From contig JAHRHY010000002.1 of NCBI GenBank assembly GCA_019671135.1, positions 3,549,501-3,613,500 of the forward strand: a DNA stretch of 64,000 nt, in the 5' to 3' direction. How positions within the stretch are numbered: the stretch's first letter is position 1; each line of letters begins with the position of its first letter. Of the stretch, positions 35,801 to 47,579 are shown in pieces. The notes below the pieces were generated by a model. The model was not told the origin of the DNA, ran no database searches, and saw nothing but the letters and a program-made list of their open reading frames with translations. The translations under genes and the position numbers were made by a program. The DNA is from Linnemannia hyalina (lineage: Eukaryota; Mortierellomycota; Mortierellomycetes; Mortierellales; Mortierellaceae).

Positions 35801-37864
35801 AGGGATGACTTCTTCCTCTGCAAGAAGCGCATGCACAAGGGCGAGATCCACTATGTCGAGCCCCCTTACATCACCGACTTCTATGCCCGGTCCTGGCTCC
35901 ACCCCGAGATGCATATCGAGTTTGACCCCGAGGCCCGGACGGTGACGATCGCAAAGATGTACAAGATCACCTGTTCCACCACTGAAATCGTCGGCGAGTT
36001 CAAGAAGTATCATGATTGGTTAATGGAAAACGCCCGCATCTCGCCCGATAACACCTTCCTCTGTATGGACTACCGCTCAAAAGCCCTCCGTGTCTTCAAG
36101 CGGATCGAACGTGCCGCCTCCTCGGCCCCACAGACCATGTCGTCTGTTGAAGATACAAGGACCCTTGAGGGCGGACGAAAGTACACAGAGCTGGGCGAAT
36201 GCCATATGGAATTCCGTCGGATGTCCAACGCCCCCGACGCACTGTCTGTTGGCTTCTACAACCCGGCGACGAAACGCGATATGGCCATTGGAGTCATGGT
36301 CTTTGACAAGATCAAGATCAAAGCTACCGCTTCCAGTCTTGGTCTGAACGCCTTGAACGCTTTAGGAGCCACCAACGGCGTCGTCCGCGTCTCACCCTCA
36401 GAGATATCCTTGACCATGTGGCAAACCGACGCCCGGACCCGTCCACGATTCATCAAAGGCCAACGTGTCTTCGAGACCGTGAAATCGAAATCTTTGGATG
36501 TGTTCAAGCTTGTGGGCGACCGGGATGCGTTGGACGAGTTAGAGGAGTTTATCCGGATCAAGATGGGAACCGATTGCAAGGCGCGCGATATCCCCGAGAC
36601 GTTCCGGTTGATCGAGATTGCGTTCCAGGACCAAGTCCTCGACGCGCCCACGATCGAGGAGGAGAATGTGCTCGTGACTAGTCGTACTCAGTTAAAGGGA
36701 TCCGGTAGCAAGCCTCGCTCGGTCCGATCTGTTGCTTCATCTTCGTCGGCGACGACAACCCCTGCCCTGTCACCTATGTCAAAAGATAATGGCCGCTTGT
36801 GCGACGACAACAAGTCCGTCAAGTCAACCAGATCCTCCAAGTCGATCCAGTCGATCAAGGAAGAAGACAAGGCAAAGGTCTCCAGAATCATGGAGGAAGA
36901 TGAAGACGAGAACGACTGTGGCGAATTCGGATCTACCCACCCAGCTTGTAAAGGCTTCCTCGCCACCGTCCTTGAAGAAGACGAAGAAGAAGTCTCCTCT
37001 CCATCCTCCCGTCACACCACCCTCTCCAAGAAGTGCAGCCTTGCCTCCTCAACCGCAACCTTCCGTCCCAAATCCAAGAAGGCCCTCCAAAAATTACTCC
37101 TCGACCAAGAATTCGCAAACTCAAACTCCCCCCGCTCTTCCCTGCCGCAGATAAACCCCTCATCATTTGAGAACTTGTCCGCAGACAGATCCTTGGCCGA
37201 CTACTTCAGCCCCGCAACCTCGCCCTCCGACTACACCACTGCTGACGAGGGCGAACAAGATGAGGAAGAGGAAGAGGAGATGGCGGCACCAACGGTCGCG
37301 GATTTGACAAAGTTCTGGGCAAAGACGACCAACGCATTGGTCAGATCCAACTCCCAGAGCACCATCCGCAGTTTTGACTCTGCCACCAGCAGCACCACCC
37401 TCTCCAACACCCATACCGCCACCTCCGCACCTTCAACATCCTCGGCCACAACCCCATCCTTGAGCCCCACGGACTCTACCGAGAAACTTTCCTCCCCCAC
37501 ATCCACCACCCACCAGTCCGAGATAATCGAATCCTCCATCTCACCCTACACTCCACCCACCGGCCCACCCTCTGAGCTTGAATCCCGCGTCCTTGCCCTC
37601 AAATCGACCGCCGCCCACTCTGTCATCGTCGCACAGCTTGCGGAAGAAAACGCCGCCCAGGCGAATGTCAAGGACCTCGTCCAGGCAACACGGTACCTCC
37701 CCAAACACAAGGTCCAGCTCTCTGCCGGGTTTGTTGAAAGTGGAAACGGGGAGATGGTGTTGGAGGAGGATGAGAATGAGGTGGGTGGTGTGGATGTTGA
37801 GTGTCATATGCCAGTGAAGGATTTGACGAAGCGGTGGGAGGAGATTCACCGTCTTGGTATCTAA
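32841..37864 (+). CDS. Large PH-like-domain protein, uncharacterised
   Basis: Four exons, 32841-33260, 33399-33602, 33742-33870 and 33995-37864, give 1,540 residues. Residues 1-140 are Pro/Arg-rich then acidic. About 150-470 is mostly helical. About 479-640 looks like a PH-type fold, beginning ERKLIHEGRLVEF and ending SGEVRDAWVDVARALN, with Gly/Ser-rich inserts; this arrangement recalls a Rho-GEF DH-PH pair but no DH signature was proven. About 800-1107 is a well-ordered unassigned region (for example HYVEPPYITDFYARSWLHPE). From 1110 on it is Ser/Thr/Glu-rich disordered sequence holding a recurring motif (VADLTKFW, VKDLVQ, VKDLTKRWEE). A (GGT)n tract encodes a Gly run at about 35265-35292. 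It probably acts in membrane or cytoskeletal signalling; this is inference only. Confidence 0.8.
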
Positions 37865-38090
37865 GAAACACAAAGGGAGGATGGACTTTTTCAGGAAAGC
37901 TTTAAATAGGCACTTTCAACTATGCCCACATTGTCAAAAAAAAGGAAGAAATAAGACGAACGTCCAAAAGGTCATTGTCAATAACAAAATAAACAAATAT
38001 ATGTACATTAGTGTATAAGAAGAGGAGGGGGTATGTGAAGATATAGTAAAATAGCGCCTACAAAAAACCCCTCCATTGAATGACAACCTC

Positions 38091-39651
38091 CTAGTAGTCG
38101 ACAGCCCATCCGTTCTTGGTCAAGTAATCTTCACAGGCCTCTTTGAGGGCTCGGTTCGGGATAATATCGCGCTCAGTCATAGGCACCTGGGCGACCGGAT
38201 CAAACATGCGTCCATAGCTAAAGTGCTGCAACAATGTGTTTCGCTCGTACGAGATTCCAGACTTGATTGAGATCACCGGGTCGTGCATGAGCTCGAACGT
38301 GATCTTGTCCAGTAGGTGGTCAGGCACTTCTCTAGGTGCTGCAGGTACTAGGATCGGTTTTTTGTAAGGTTCCTGGTTGATATCCATCGCGCTAATGGGA
38401 TCTGGCGACGCCTCGGGGGAGATGACTCCATTGTTGCTGTTGGTGGTCGACTTCTTATGCTCAATGTAAGGCCGAACATAATCGTCAGGGATCCCCGCCC
38501 GCTGCGACATCGCCTCCAACTCTTTCAACCGCTCCTCCTTGTCGGAACGCAAATCCGTCAAATAGTTCTGATAATCAAATGAGTCCCTGTCAAGGGCATC
38601 GACCTGACGCTGAATATCCTGCTCGATGAGTCCAGAAAGGTACCGGTATGTCTCCGAAACCTGAGCGATCCTCCTCCGTTCCTGCTCGATCCAGCGCTGT
38701 TTCTTGGCCTCCGCAATGATCGCAACGATATCCTTTGTGAATGCCGAGCGTTGCTCCAGCGCCAATTCGTATGCTAATTAATAGGATATATACACGAGGT
38801 TTGGTGAGTTTGGATACGGATAGAGCTGGGTCGAGTGGAATGTGATTGTTTTTGTTGACTTACATTTCTTCAAAAGAGAGTATGCCTCTGAGGGCTGTCC
38901 GAGTTCCAGCTGCGCTTTGCCCATCTATCAAAAGTGAATGAGGAGTTCCAACCTGTCAACATATTGTCCTTCGTGTGCATTTTGGGCGAAATAACAACAT
39001 GTTTTGTTGCACTTGGTTCAACTGTTATCGCCAGAACTTACAAAGTAGTATCCCTTGACTATCATGCGCATTGTTGGCATTTGAGAAAGGAAGAGAGTGC
39101 AGGTTAGTTTAATTGCAATGCTGTACAAGCGTTCGTTCCGCAAGAACAACAAATGAACAATGGTATATGGCATACCTGACTTTTTGTCGAGTTCAACGAC
39201 CCTCTCGCAGTCCGATACAACGTTCGTATACTTTTCCAACTATATTGGTGATACAAGACAAAAAGAGGTATTGTCGAAGAATTTAGTCAGCCCGTGTGTT
39301 TTCCGTACAGTGTTGTTATTCTCTGTCTTTTGAAGAGGAACAGTGTTCTGCGAATTGGTACCTTGAGGTAACAGTTGGCCCGATTCTGATAGTATACAGC
39401 GACCTTTGGGTCCTTGACCTACAATAATGTCCATTGTAACAAAAGACTACCCTTGTCAGTCGTTCTGTTGCCTCTGTTGCATTTGTCATTATTACTGAAT
39501 GGCACCCATTCAGTAAAGCCAAAAAAGAAGAAGAGAAAGGCGACGTTACGATGGCGGTTGAGTATTCATGGATGGCCTGGTCGAGGTCCTTGACCTTGAA
39601 GAACTCGTTTCCTCTGAGCTTGTGCTGTTCTGCAGTCATTGTCGACGCCAT
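38091..39651 (-). CDS. STUB1: CHIP/STUB1-type TPR and U-box ubiquitin ligase
   Basis: Six exons, 39651-39550, 39418-39362, 39239-39176, 39058-39042, 38924-38864 and 38773-38091, keep one frame and give 327 residues (about 300 in animals). Three TPR units fill about 7-110 (AEQHKLRGNEFFKVKDLDQA, VYYQNRANCYLKLEKY, YYFMGKAQLELGQPSEAY) and should clamp the EEVD tails of Hsp70 and Hsp90. A charged helical hairpin follows (AIIAEAKKQRWIEQERRRI). The U-box lies at about 245-318 (VPDHLLDKITFELMHDPVI, then GISYERNTLL and FDPVAQVPMTERDIIPNRAL). The protein ubiquitinates misfolded chaperone clients. Exon 4 is a 17-nt microexon. It is convergent with the PH-like gene, with only 226 bp between the stops. 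Confidence 0.94.
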
Positions 39652-40449
39652 GGTTCTTCTTGTCCTTGGTTATTTGCTTAGTCGAGTTGGTAGTGGTAAT
39701 GGTAGTGGCGGTGGTGACGGGTGTGTGGCCGAGTGAGTGGGTGTGAGTGTAAGAAGAGAAGTTGTGCAGGGAGAGTCGGGAATGAGCGAATGAAGAATGA
39801 ACGAATGTTCGTTGGTGACCAAGAAGAAGGAAAAGGACAGGAAAGGGAGAAAAGAAGGGTGGTGTGAGAGAATGGGTGAACACAGGGACAAGCACAAGAA
39901 AGAGAACCATCCCTCCCCCAGCGAATAGCGAATCGCGAGGACTTGGATTTGTCATTTTCCATAGGGAATTGTTCCATGCGATTCTTTTCTGTCGTCGTGT
40001 GTGTGTGTTCCCACTCACTCGATCGAGGGAATAAAAGGGATTGTCTGTCCTATCCTACCACACGTTCACATTCACGTTCACATTCACATTCATAGAAGAG
40101 CGAAAGGGGGGGCCACACACACACAGCACACAGCACACAGCACACATAGCACACATTAATCCCTGTGTGGTATGTGTAGTACCAGGAACATTAATCACAT
40201 CCAATTGGGTCTGCATGTTCCACGCACACATGGCCATCATCTATCATCAGTGACAAGTGTTAGAATAGACCTAATTTAAATAGCCCCAGAAATTCATTGT
40301 GATCGCCCATTTCAGGAACCATCAGTCATCGTCTATCCTAGGGATATGCCCTAGATCATACACGTCCCACATAGCTCCTAGAGGGCACACATAGTCTACC
40401 TCTGACTTCCGAGGTAGCGGGGTACCTCCCCTAATGGTCTCAGTATGTG

Positions 40450-40501
<52 letters not shown>

Positions 40502-41066
40502 TCAAACAATTAGCCACGATTTCTTGCCCATGTGTCTAGTGTTCTGTGTGTACAAATAAAAGAAGGAATTCGCTCGGATGTCAATTATCCCGTCGACTGT
40601 TGTCTGCATTCAAATAATACATCCGCTCCGCCGATCGTCTACCTTGAATACTCTCTCCTGTCAAGTCGCACCTCTTTCCTCCCACTTTCGCACTCAACTC
40701 CTTCAGCTGAGAGAGTTCGTCTCCACTCATAGGCTACACTTGTCCTACCCTTTGACTCCGATCGATCTGTCTCATGATAGGGTGCCTGGGGACAATGGAA
40801 TGCACAATGCTCTCTTCCTCTTGTCCTTCTCGTTCTTCTCGATATACCTTGCTTGTGGATTGACCTTCTACAGAGTCTCTTTCCTTCGCCTTCGTCTTCG
40901 TTTCTTTCTTTCTTTCATTCTCCTTTTCTTTTTATTCTTGTCGCACTCATCCCCCTTCTCTCTCTTTCCCATTCACTCTCTCTTTCTCATTCACTTTCTC
41001 ACTCTTTCTCATTCACATTCATTCCTTGTTTCCTTCCCTCATTACTAATTCAACCATTCATTCAAG
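39652..41066. promoter_or_regulatory. Divergent intergenic region with CT microsatellite
   Basis: This lies between the CHIP-type gene and the acyl-CoA ligase. It contains TTCACA repeats (40063-40094), CACACAGCA repeats (40116-40150), the CT microsatellite and long pyrimidine tracts (40870-41040) leading to the ligase start. No gene was found. Confidence 0.5.
40451..40498. repeat. CT dinucleotide microsatellite
   Basis: A nearly pure (CT)n tract of about 48 bp lies in the upstream region of the acyl-CoA ligase gene. It may act as a GAGA-like promoter element or be neutral. Confidence 0.95.
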
Positions 41067-43412
41067 ATGATCTTCCAGTCTTCAGACCCTGAACCCAACT
41101 ACCCCCTGGTTGATATTTACCACTACCTCGAGTCAAACCCCTTCAACGTCCAACCCGGCAAGACCGTCTTCATCGACCCCATTACCGAAAAATCTTTGAC
41201 TTTCGGTCAGTTCCTGAACGAGACCAAGCACTTCGCTGCTGGCCTCCTGGACTCTTATGACTTCCAGCCCAAGGATGTCCTTGCCATCTTTTCCTACAAC
41301 CAGGTATTATTATATTCTTTTCTTACTCTGTGTTACAGCTGGACCTTTTTGTCCTCCTTGATACCCTTCTTTCCAGTTGACCGATCTATCAAACATGCAA
41401 TAACGCTCTAGCCGGTTTTCTCTACACCCCTATTCCGGAACTATTTGATCTATCAAACTTACGAAAACATACTTCAATAACAACTAATAGTACGACTTTG
41501 GAGTGCCAATTCTGGGAACACTTTGCGCAGGAGGCGTCGTGACAACGGTCAACCACTCCTACACCATCGATGAGGTCGTTCACCAGCTCAAAGACTCTGG
41601 CGCATCGTACATGGTTACCACCGTCGACCTCCTCCCTACCGCCCTCGAGGCAGCCAAGATCTGCGGCATCAAGCGTGAACACATCTTCCTCTTTGGTGGC
41701 AAGGACGAGGCTGGCCATAAGGCCTACCAGTCCGTATTTTCCAAGCGCCTCGCTGCCCCCGTAAAGATCGATATGGAAGATATTGCCTACCTCTGCTACT
41801 CTTCTGGCACCACCGGTAACGCCCATTGTTTCTTCATGTCGTGTTTTACCTTTGCGCTCGATCACATCCAATCCGATTGCCTTTGAGCATGGTTGATTGA
41901 AAATGTACTCTAATCCATGTACAGCAACTTACCCGACCTTCCTCTATTCTTCCCGCTGCGCTGCCGCTGTTTCGCTCTTTTTAAAACCTTCAACTTTGAT
42001 ATGAAATAACAGGCAAGAGCAAGGGAGTGATGCTGACCCACCGCAACATTACCTCGAACTTGGTCCAGATCATGAGCTACGACGCCGAGGTCATCAAGCA
42101 GAAGGACCTTGTCATCCTTGGTTTCTTGCCTCTCTACCACATCTATGGCCTCATGAACTGCCTCCACATTTCCCTCATCACCGTACGTTTTCTTCGTTCT
42201 TGTTCATTCTTCTTATTCTTCTCAATTGGTGTTATTCCTTTGGTCAATTGTGCTCTCATGCGAATGTTTATTTCAGTGCATTGTTTTGCTCGGTATTTTT
42301 CAGTACTGAACCCTATGCATGCGATGTTTCCGCTCTCACTTCTTTTTTGCTTACCATACTCACCCACCCACTTTCTTCTTTTCTTACAATGCTCTCTTCG
42401 CTCACCATAGGGCACTGAGACGGTCATCATGCCCAAGTTCGACCTCCCCTCGTTCCTCCAAAACATCGAAAAGTACAGGGTCACCAACACCTTCATCGTG
42501 CCCCCCGTCGCCCTCGCCCTCGCAAAGCACCCTATGGTCCTCGACCACGACTTGTCCTCTCTCCGTCATTTGTACTGTGGTGCCGCTCCCCTCCCTAAGG
42601 ATCTCTGCGTGAGGATTGAGGAGAGATTGGGTGTTTACTGTCGTCAGGGATTTGGAATGACCGAGGGTTCTCCTTTGGTTGCTTGCTTGCGTCCTGATGC
42701 TCGTGGCCCTGATGGGTCTGTTGGACCCCTTGTTGCTGGTTTGAAGGCCATGGTTGTCGACCCTGAGACCGGCAAAGGTAACTTCCACTTCTTTGGCAAT
42801 TATCAAGTAGCAATGTGTACCATGATATCGTTGCGTTCGATAGTGACTCTAATTCCTTTTTTTTTAAACCACTATTTAGAATTGGGAGTGGGCCAGGCTG
42901 GAGAATGGTTGTTGAAGGGTCCCAACGTGATGAAGGGCTACCTCAACAACATCGAGGCCACCAAACACACAATCCGCGAGGACGGCTGGATGCACACGGG
43001 CGACATTGTCTACGTCGACGAGAAGGGCAACTGGTTCGTCGTCGATCGTCTCAAGGAACTCATCAAATACAAGGGCTTCCAAATCCCCGCCGCAGAACTT
43101 GAGGCTCTCCTCATCACTCACCCCAAGGTTCTTGACGCCGCCGTCATCCCCGCCTACGATGCCACCCAGGCCACTGAGATCCCTCGTGCCTATGTTGTTA
43201 TTCAGGAGGGTGTTACAAAGAATGATGAGCTGAAGAAGGAGATTATGGAGTTTTTGGCAGCACGTGTTGCACCCCACAAGAAGCTGAGGGGTGGTGTTGT
43301 GTTCACGAACGAGATTCCCAAGTCTGCATCGGGTAAGATCTTGCGCAAGGATATTGTCAAGATTGACCGTGCGCCTGATTCCTCTGCAACCGATGCCAGG
43401 GCGCACCTGTAA
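41067..43412 (+). CDS. 4-coumarate-CoA-ligase-like acyl-CoA synthetase
   Basis: Five exons, 41067-41303, 41491-41815, 42013-42182, 42411-42777 and 42880-43412, give 543 residues, the usual length for 4CL-like enzymes. The enzyme activates a carboxylic acid as an acyl-AMP and then transfers it to CoA. All motifs of the superfamily are present: YSSGTTGKSKGVMLTHRN (phosphate loop, about 182), GFGMTEGSP, DGWMHTGDIVYVDEKG, DRLKELIKYKGFQIPAAELE and the catalytic-Lys motif PKSASGKILRK. The protein ends in Ala-His-Leu, which fits the peroxisomal PTS1 consensus, so the substrate may be a fatty or aromatic acid handled in peroxisomes. The exact substrate cannot be read from the sequence. The last intron is 102 nt and stop-free in frame. 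Confidence 0.93.
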
Positions 43413-44755
43413 GTTGCTTTCTTTAATTATTATCTATACCCATCGTGTTGTCCCTTTGTAACAAAGGGGGTAGCGCGTTCGTAGACCCAATTCTTTTTGA
43501 CACACATAGAAAAACTCAAAATACGCTTTATTACTCCAAATGTTATGGTGGTGTGTGGTGGGTAATGGTGAGTGAGTGATCGAAACAATGGTTTCCCTCA
43601 GAAATCTTGAGCGAGCGGGTAGACAGAGAGCTATCCTTCTTTCCCTTCTTTGATGCCATAACAATCAAATCTTCACCTCTCCCCTGCATCGCCACTCCAT
43701 TACACCAAAAGGCATAAAAGAAAAGAAAGATGGTATGAGAGCAGTGGCGTTAGAGCATGCATGGGGAGTAAAGAAAAAAAGTGGTATGTGCTAGTTGTGT
43801 GAAATACATCGCGTGTTGAGCTGTTTCCAGTTGTTTGGTCCTTGCTTTTGCTTTTGCTTTTTTTTTTATCGCTGTTCGGTATGTTCTCTCTCATCCTCCT
43901 CACTCGCGATGAAACTACTTCTCCTCTACGCACGCGCACATTCATAGAAAACGAGAAGAATGACAACATCTCAGCCCCATCCGCGGAACGATTTTTTTTT
44001 CTCCTTGTTTGTTTTCCTTCCCTGTGTTCGATGGATGGACATATGCCTTTTGCGTAAGCTAAGCCCGAACGCAATAACATTGAGAGCACGCAACAAATAA
44101 ATAAAAAAAAAAATGGCAAGAAACCCCTCTTGTTTCTTCCCTCCTGGTTGGAATCGAGGGGTTTCTCTGTTGCGGTGCTCTCATATTTTTTCTTCAACAA
44201 TGCGACAAAATAATACAAAGCCCGGCTGTACTGACTGGCGGTATTGGGGATTGTGATGTGATAATGGGATAGGGCGGATGACCACAATTGCTCTCTCTTG
44301 AGTTCAATTGCGAGAGAAGGGAAGGAAGGTTGGGCCAGTCTGGACTTCGTTTCTCATCTTTCCGCCGCCAGGAATACCATAACTCACCCGTCCCATCTCA
44401 CACAGTGACACAGGGTGTCCAAAGTTAATATGTTTTTCTAAGGAGAAAATCAATTTACTTTATCCAGCCAGTCACATACAAGGAGAACGCAGTATGTACC
44501 ATCGTCATGCCATTTGCCATGACTCCTTTCCCTGTCTGTTCACATACGATGTTATTTCTGGTCAATTCCTCCCGCCCTTTGCTCTTACCTGATGAGATGT
44601 TGTTGGTGGCCCGCCGCAGGTACAAATAGACCGAGACACTCTTTTCCTGTTGCTCTCTTTTTTTTTCTTTCTCTCCCTTTTTCTTTTTTTTTTTTTTTTT
44701 TCCCTTTTCTTCTTCACCCCTCTCCCTCCCTTCACCCACACCAAAAACAACAACA
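43413..44755. other. Intergenic, no gene seen
   Basis: The region holds the ligase 3' flank, gene-free sequence with T-runs and short A-runs, then a CTCTCTTTTTTT/TTTCTTCTTCACCCC pyrimidine promoter (44640-44730) for the aquaporin gene. Antisense frames are unsupported. Confidence 0.5.
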
Positions 44756-46926
44756 ATGCCCCACTTCCACCACTCCCACGAGTCCGACCCTCTCATCGAG
44801 CGTGTCGAGCGCGGCGTTGCCCATCCCAAATACGAGGCGCACAGCAAGTGGGCTGGCATCCGCCACAAGGTAACTTCATCGTCCTTGCTTGTGGTTTTAT
44901 ATTGACTTCACGTCTCCTGTCCCGTTCTGTGTTGAATTTCAAGAACTCGAGAACCTGAGCATGCAAGCAGAGCGAGCTAGCAACCGAAGCGCCATAACCG
45001 ACAAATCAAGCACCAAAGCGCCAAAGCAACGATGCACCGAAACACCGACAGAGACAAAGGACAGAGAACGGGAACGCAGAGAAGCACACGAGACAGACAA
45101 GGTTCAATCCAACACCCACTCAATGTTTTCAATTTTGCTAACGTGCTTTCCTGTGCTTTCTCTTCATCTTTCCTTCCTCCCTGTTTCATCCCACATTCCT
45201 TTCCTTCATCCTCTCACCACCCTCTTCACACCAAAATAGTTCAGAAAGGGATTCGCCGAGTTCTTGGGAACTGCCATCCTGGTCGCCTTCGGTTCGGGCG
45301 CTATTGCCCAGTTGGTCTTCTCCCCTAACAACGCCTCCTGGTTCACCATGTCCTTGGGATGGGGTCTTGGTCTGACCTTCGGTATCTATGTCGCCGGAGG
45401 TGTCTCTGTAAGTTACTTTGCTTTGTTTTTTATATGTGTGGTTGGATGGGAAGGGGTGAGGTGGTCGGGGAAGGGAGAGGAGGAAGAACGGACCCTTTTT
45501 TCGTTTTCGTGTTTAGACTCCCTTTTTTTTCCTTTGTGTTTCCATGCGGAGAGTGAGAGTGCGGAGTGGAGTGGTGAAGAGGGACAAGAACAAGACGAAA
45601 CAAAGTACCGCTGTACATACACCGCGATACCATGGATATACACTTTACAGCACCAAAAAAGACACACAGCCCGTAGATGATGACACGACACGCTAGAAAG
45701 CAAAACCACATCGATTGTTCATCTGCGGCGAGTGAAAAACAAAAACGAGATGAGATGACATAGAGTCGGTGGGAGGAGTGAGAGGTACCCTTCTGCTTTT
45801 TTTCATCTCGACTTTTCTCTTCCCCATGTTTGTTTCTACCGCACTCTCACGCTATTCGAGAGTTATTTTATGCAACACACCCCCTCGCTATGCACGATGC
45901 GCAAAGCAACAAAAAAAATCTCAACAGCACGACGAGACGACGTGCATACGACAAGGAAATAGGCGAGACCAAAGGAGATACAACAAATAACGCGTAATAA
46001 GCGGAGGAAAGAAAAGCAATTTGGAAGAGAACATCAACACAGGAATTGTATCGAGGTCAGACAGTACGACATAGTCAAGGACTAGACAGTCGTAGCGATA
46101 TCGCACTTCTTTCATTGCACATACAAACCACATATGATGCAACATAATATGACAGTGTAGTGCAACAACATAGCTCAGAGGATGTATCCGAGAAAGAGGA
46201 GAGAAAAAAAAAGAGAGGAACATGACATCAATGCGCTTCTGTCTCTTCCTTCTTCCTAACATGACAACTGACCCACCGTTTCTCTTTCTCTTACCCCTTT
46301 CCTTCTACTTTCATCCTTCCTACAAACCCAACCATTTTCTACGAATGTAACAATAGGGTGCCCACTTGAACCCCGCCGTCTCATTGGCAATGGTCATCTT
46401 CCGCGGTCTCTCCTGGGCCGACTTCATCGTCTACTCGATCGCCCAGTTCGCCGGAGCCTTCGCCGGTGCCCTCGTCGTTTACATCACCAACTACTCTGCC
46501 ATCAAGAACGCCGCCGCCGAGGCCACCATCGGCATCTTCATCACCGGCCGTCAATCTGATGCCGTCTCGACCTCCGCCGCCTTTATCGCCGAGTTCCTCG
46601 GTACCGCCCTCCTCCTCCTCGTCATCCTCTCGACCTCGGATAAGGGCAACACCCCCGCCGGTAACACCCAGCCCCTTATTATTGGATTGGCCTTGACCGC
46701 CATTGGAACCTCGTTCGGTTACGAGACTGGTTTTGCTCTTAACCCTGCTCGTGATTTGGCTCCTCGCTTCTTTACCGCCTTGTTCGGCTGGGGTTTGGAG
46801 GCGTTCTCTCGTCAGGGTTGGTACTTCTGGGTCCCCATTGTCGCACCCTTCCTTGGTGCCATTGGAGGTGCTTTCACCTATGACCTTTTGGTCTATGCCT
46901 CTGGCCCTTCCCCCCTCAACAACTAA
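44756..46926 (+). CDS. Aquaglyceroporin (MIP family channel)
   Basis: Three exons, 44756-44869, 45240-45407 and 46357-46926, give 283 residues. The short cytoplasmic N-terminus (38 residues, His-rich start) is encoded by exon 1. The channel starts at FAEFLGTAILVAFGSGAIAQ (helix 1). Both pore loops are intact: GAHLNPAVS (first NPA about 99-101) and GFALNPARDLAPR (second NPA about 223-225). The Asp after the second NPA motif and the long loop before it are typical of glycerol-conducting GLP channels rather than pure water channels. Six membrane helices can be traced. It should sit in the plasma or vacuolar membrane and pass water and glycerol. Introns are long for this region (370 and 949 nt). 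The start follows an ACAACAACAATG leader. Confidence 0.94.
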
Positions 46927-47579
46927 GCGTGCTTTTTATTAAGTAGCTTTTTGTGTAGTTGAGAAGGGGAATATTTATTTCTTTTATGTACATATGAGAA
47001 GGGGACATCGAGTGCTTCGTGAGTGGGTCGTCTGTTCTTTTTCGCAAAAATAAATTTAATTAAAAAAGAAAGTTTTTTTTTTTTTTTTTTTGGCATGTTG
47101 CAAGAACTGATGGCAAGATACTGGAAGGGACGAGGAAGTGCTCAAGGAAGCAGCGATAAAACAATTGGGAAAGAAGAAAGAAGGAAAGGGGAATAAACAG
47201 AAGGGAGCTTTTTATTTGCGGATCTAGGAATCTTATTCCTGCTACTGGAGCCGTCTTGTTAAAGGCCATACATATGACAATGTGTACGTGGGCATCGAGC
47301 GTCTTCTGACCCCAAAATCTTGATCTGCACCGGGAAGGAACTTGACTGAAGGGTGGAACAACAGTCCTCGCACCCAGTTGTCATGTCCAATAAAAAAAAA
47401 GGGCTCAGCAGTGAAAAAAAGAAGCTGGCTAGAGCATGTTCGCACGAGACGTTAGGATGATTTTTGAAGGACGACTTTCGTCGATAGCGGTCCTATCCTC
47501 TTCATCATCATACTCGATAACTAGTGGAGCGCGCATATCCGCAGTCGTATTAATATTGTCCAACAACATAGAAAGGACC
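46927..47579. other. Aquaporin 3' flank, no gene seen
   Basis: AATAAA at about 47049 is followed by a T-run and unremarkable sequence. Short minus-strand frames (47060-47445) show no domain; they could include the far 3' end of the decayed gene to the right. Confidence 0.4.

Noticed and set aside
35189..36013. 274-codon minus-strand frame inside the PH-like gene
   Set aside because: It is antisense of a clear coding exon with strong bias and has no independent signals.
43700..44287. 195-codon minus-strand frame after the acyl-CoA ligase
   Set aside because: No conserved motif, no leader context, and rich in simple-sequence residues.
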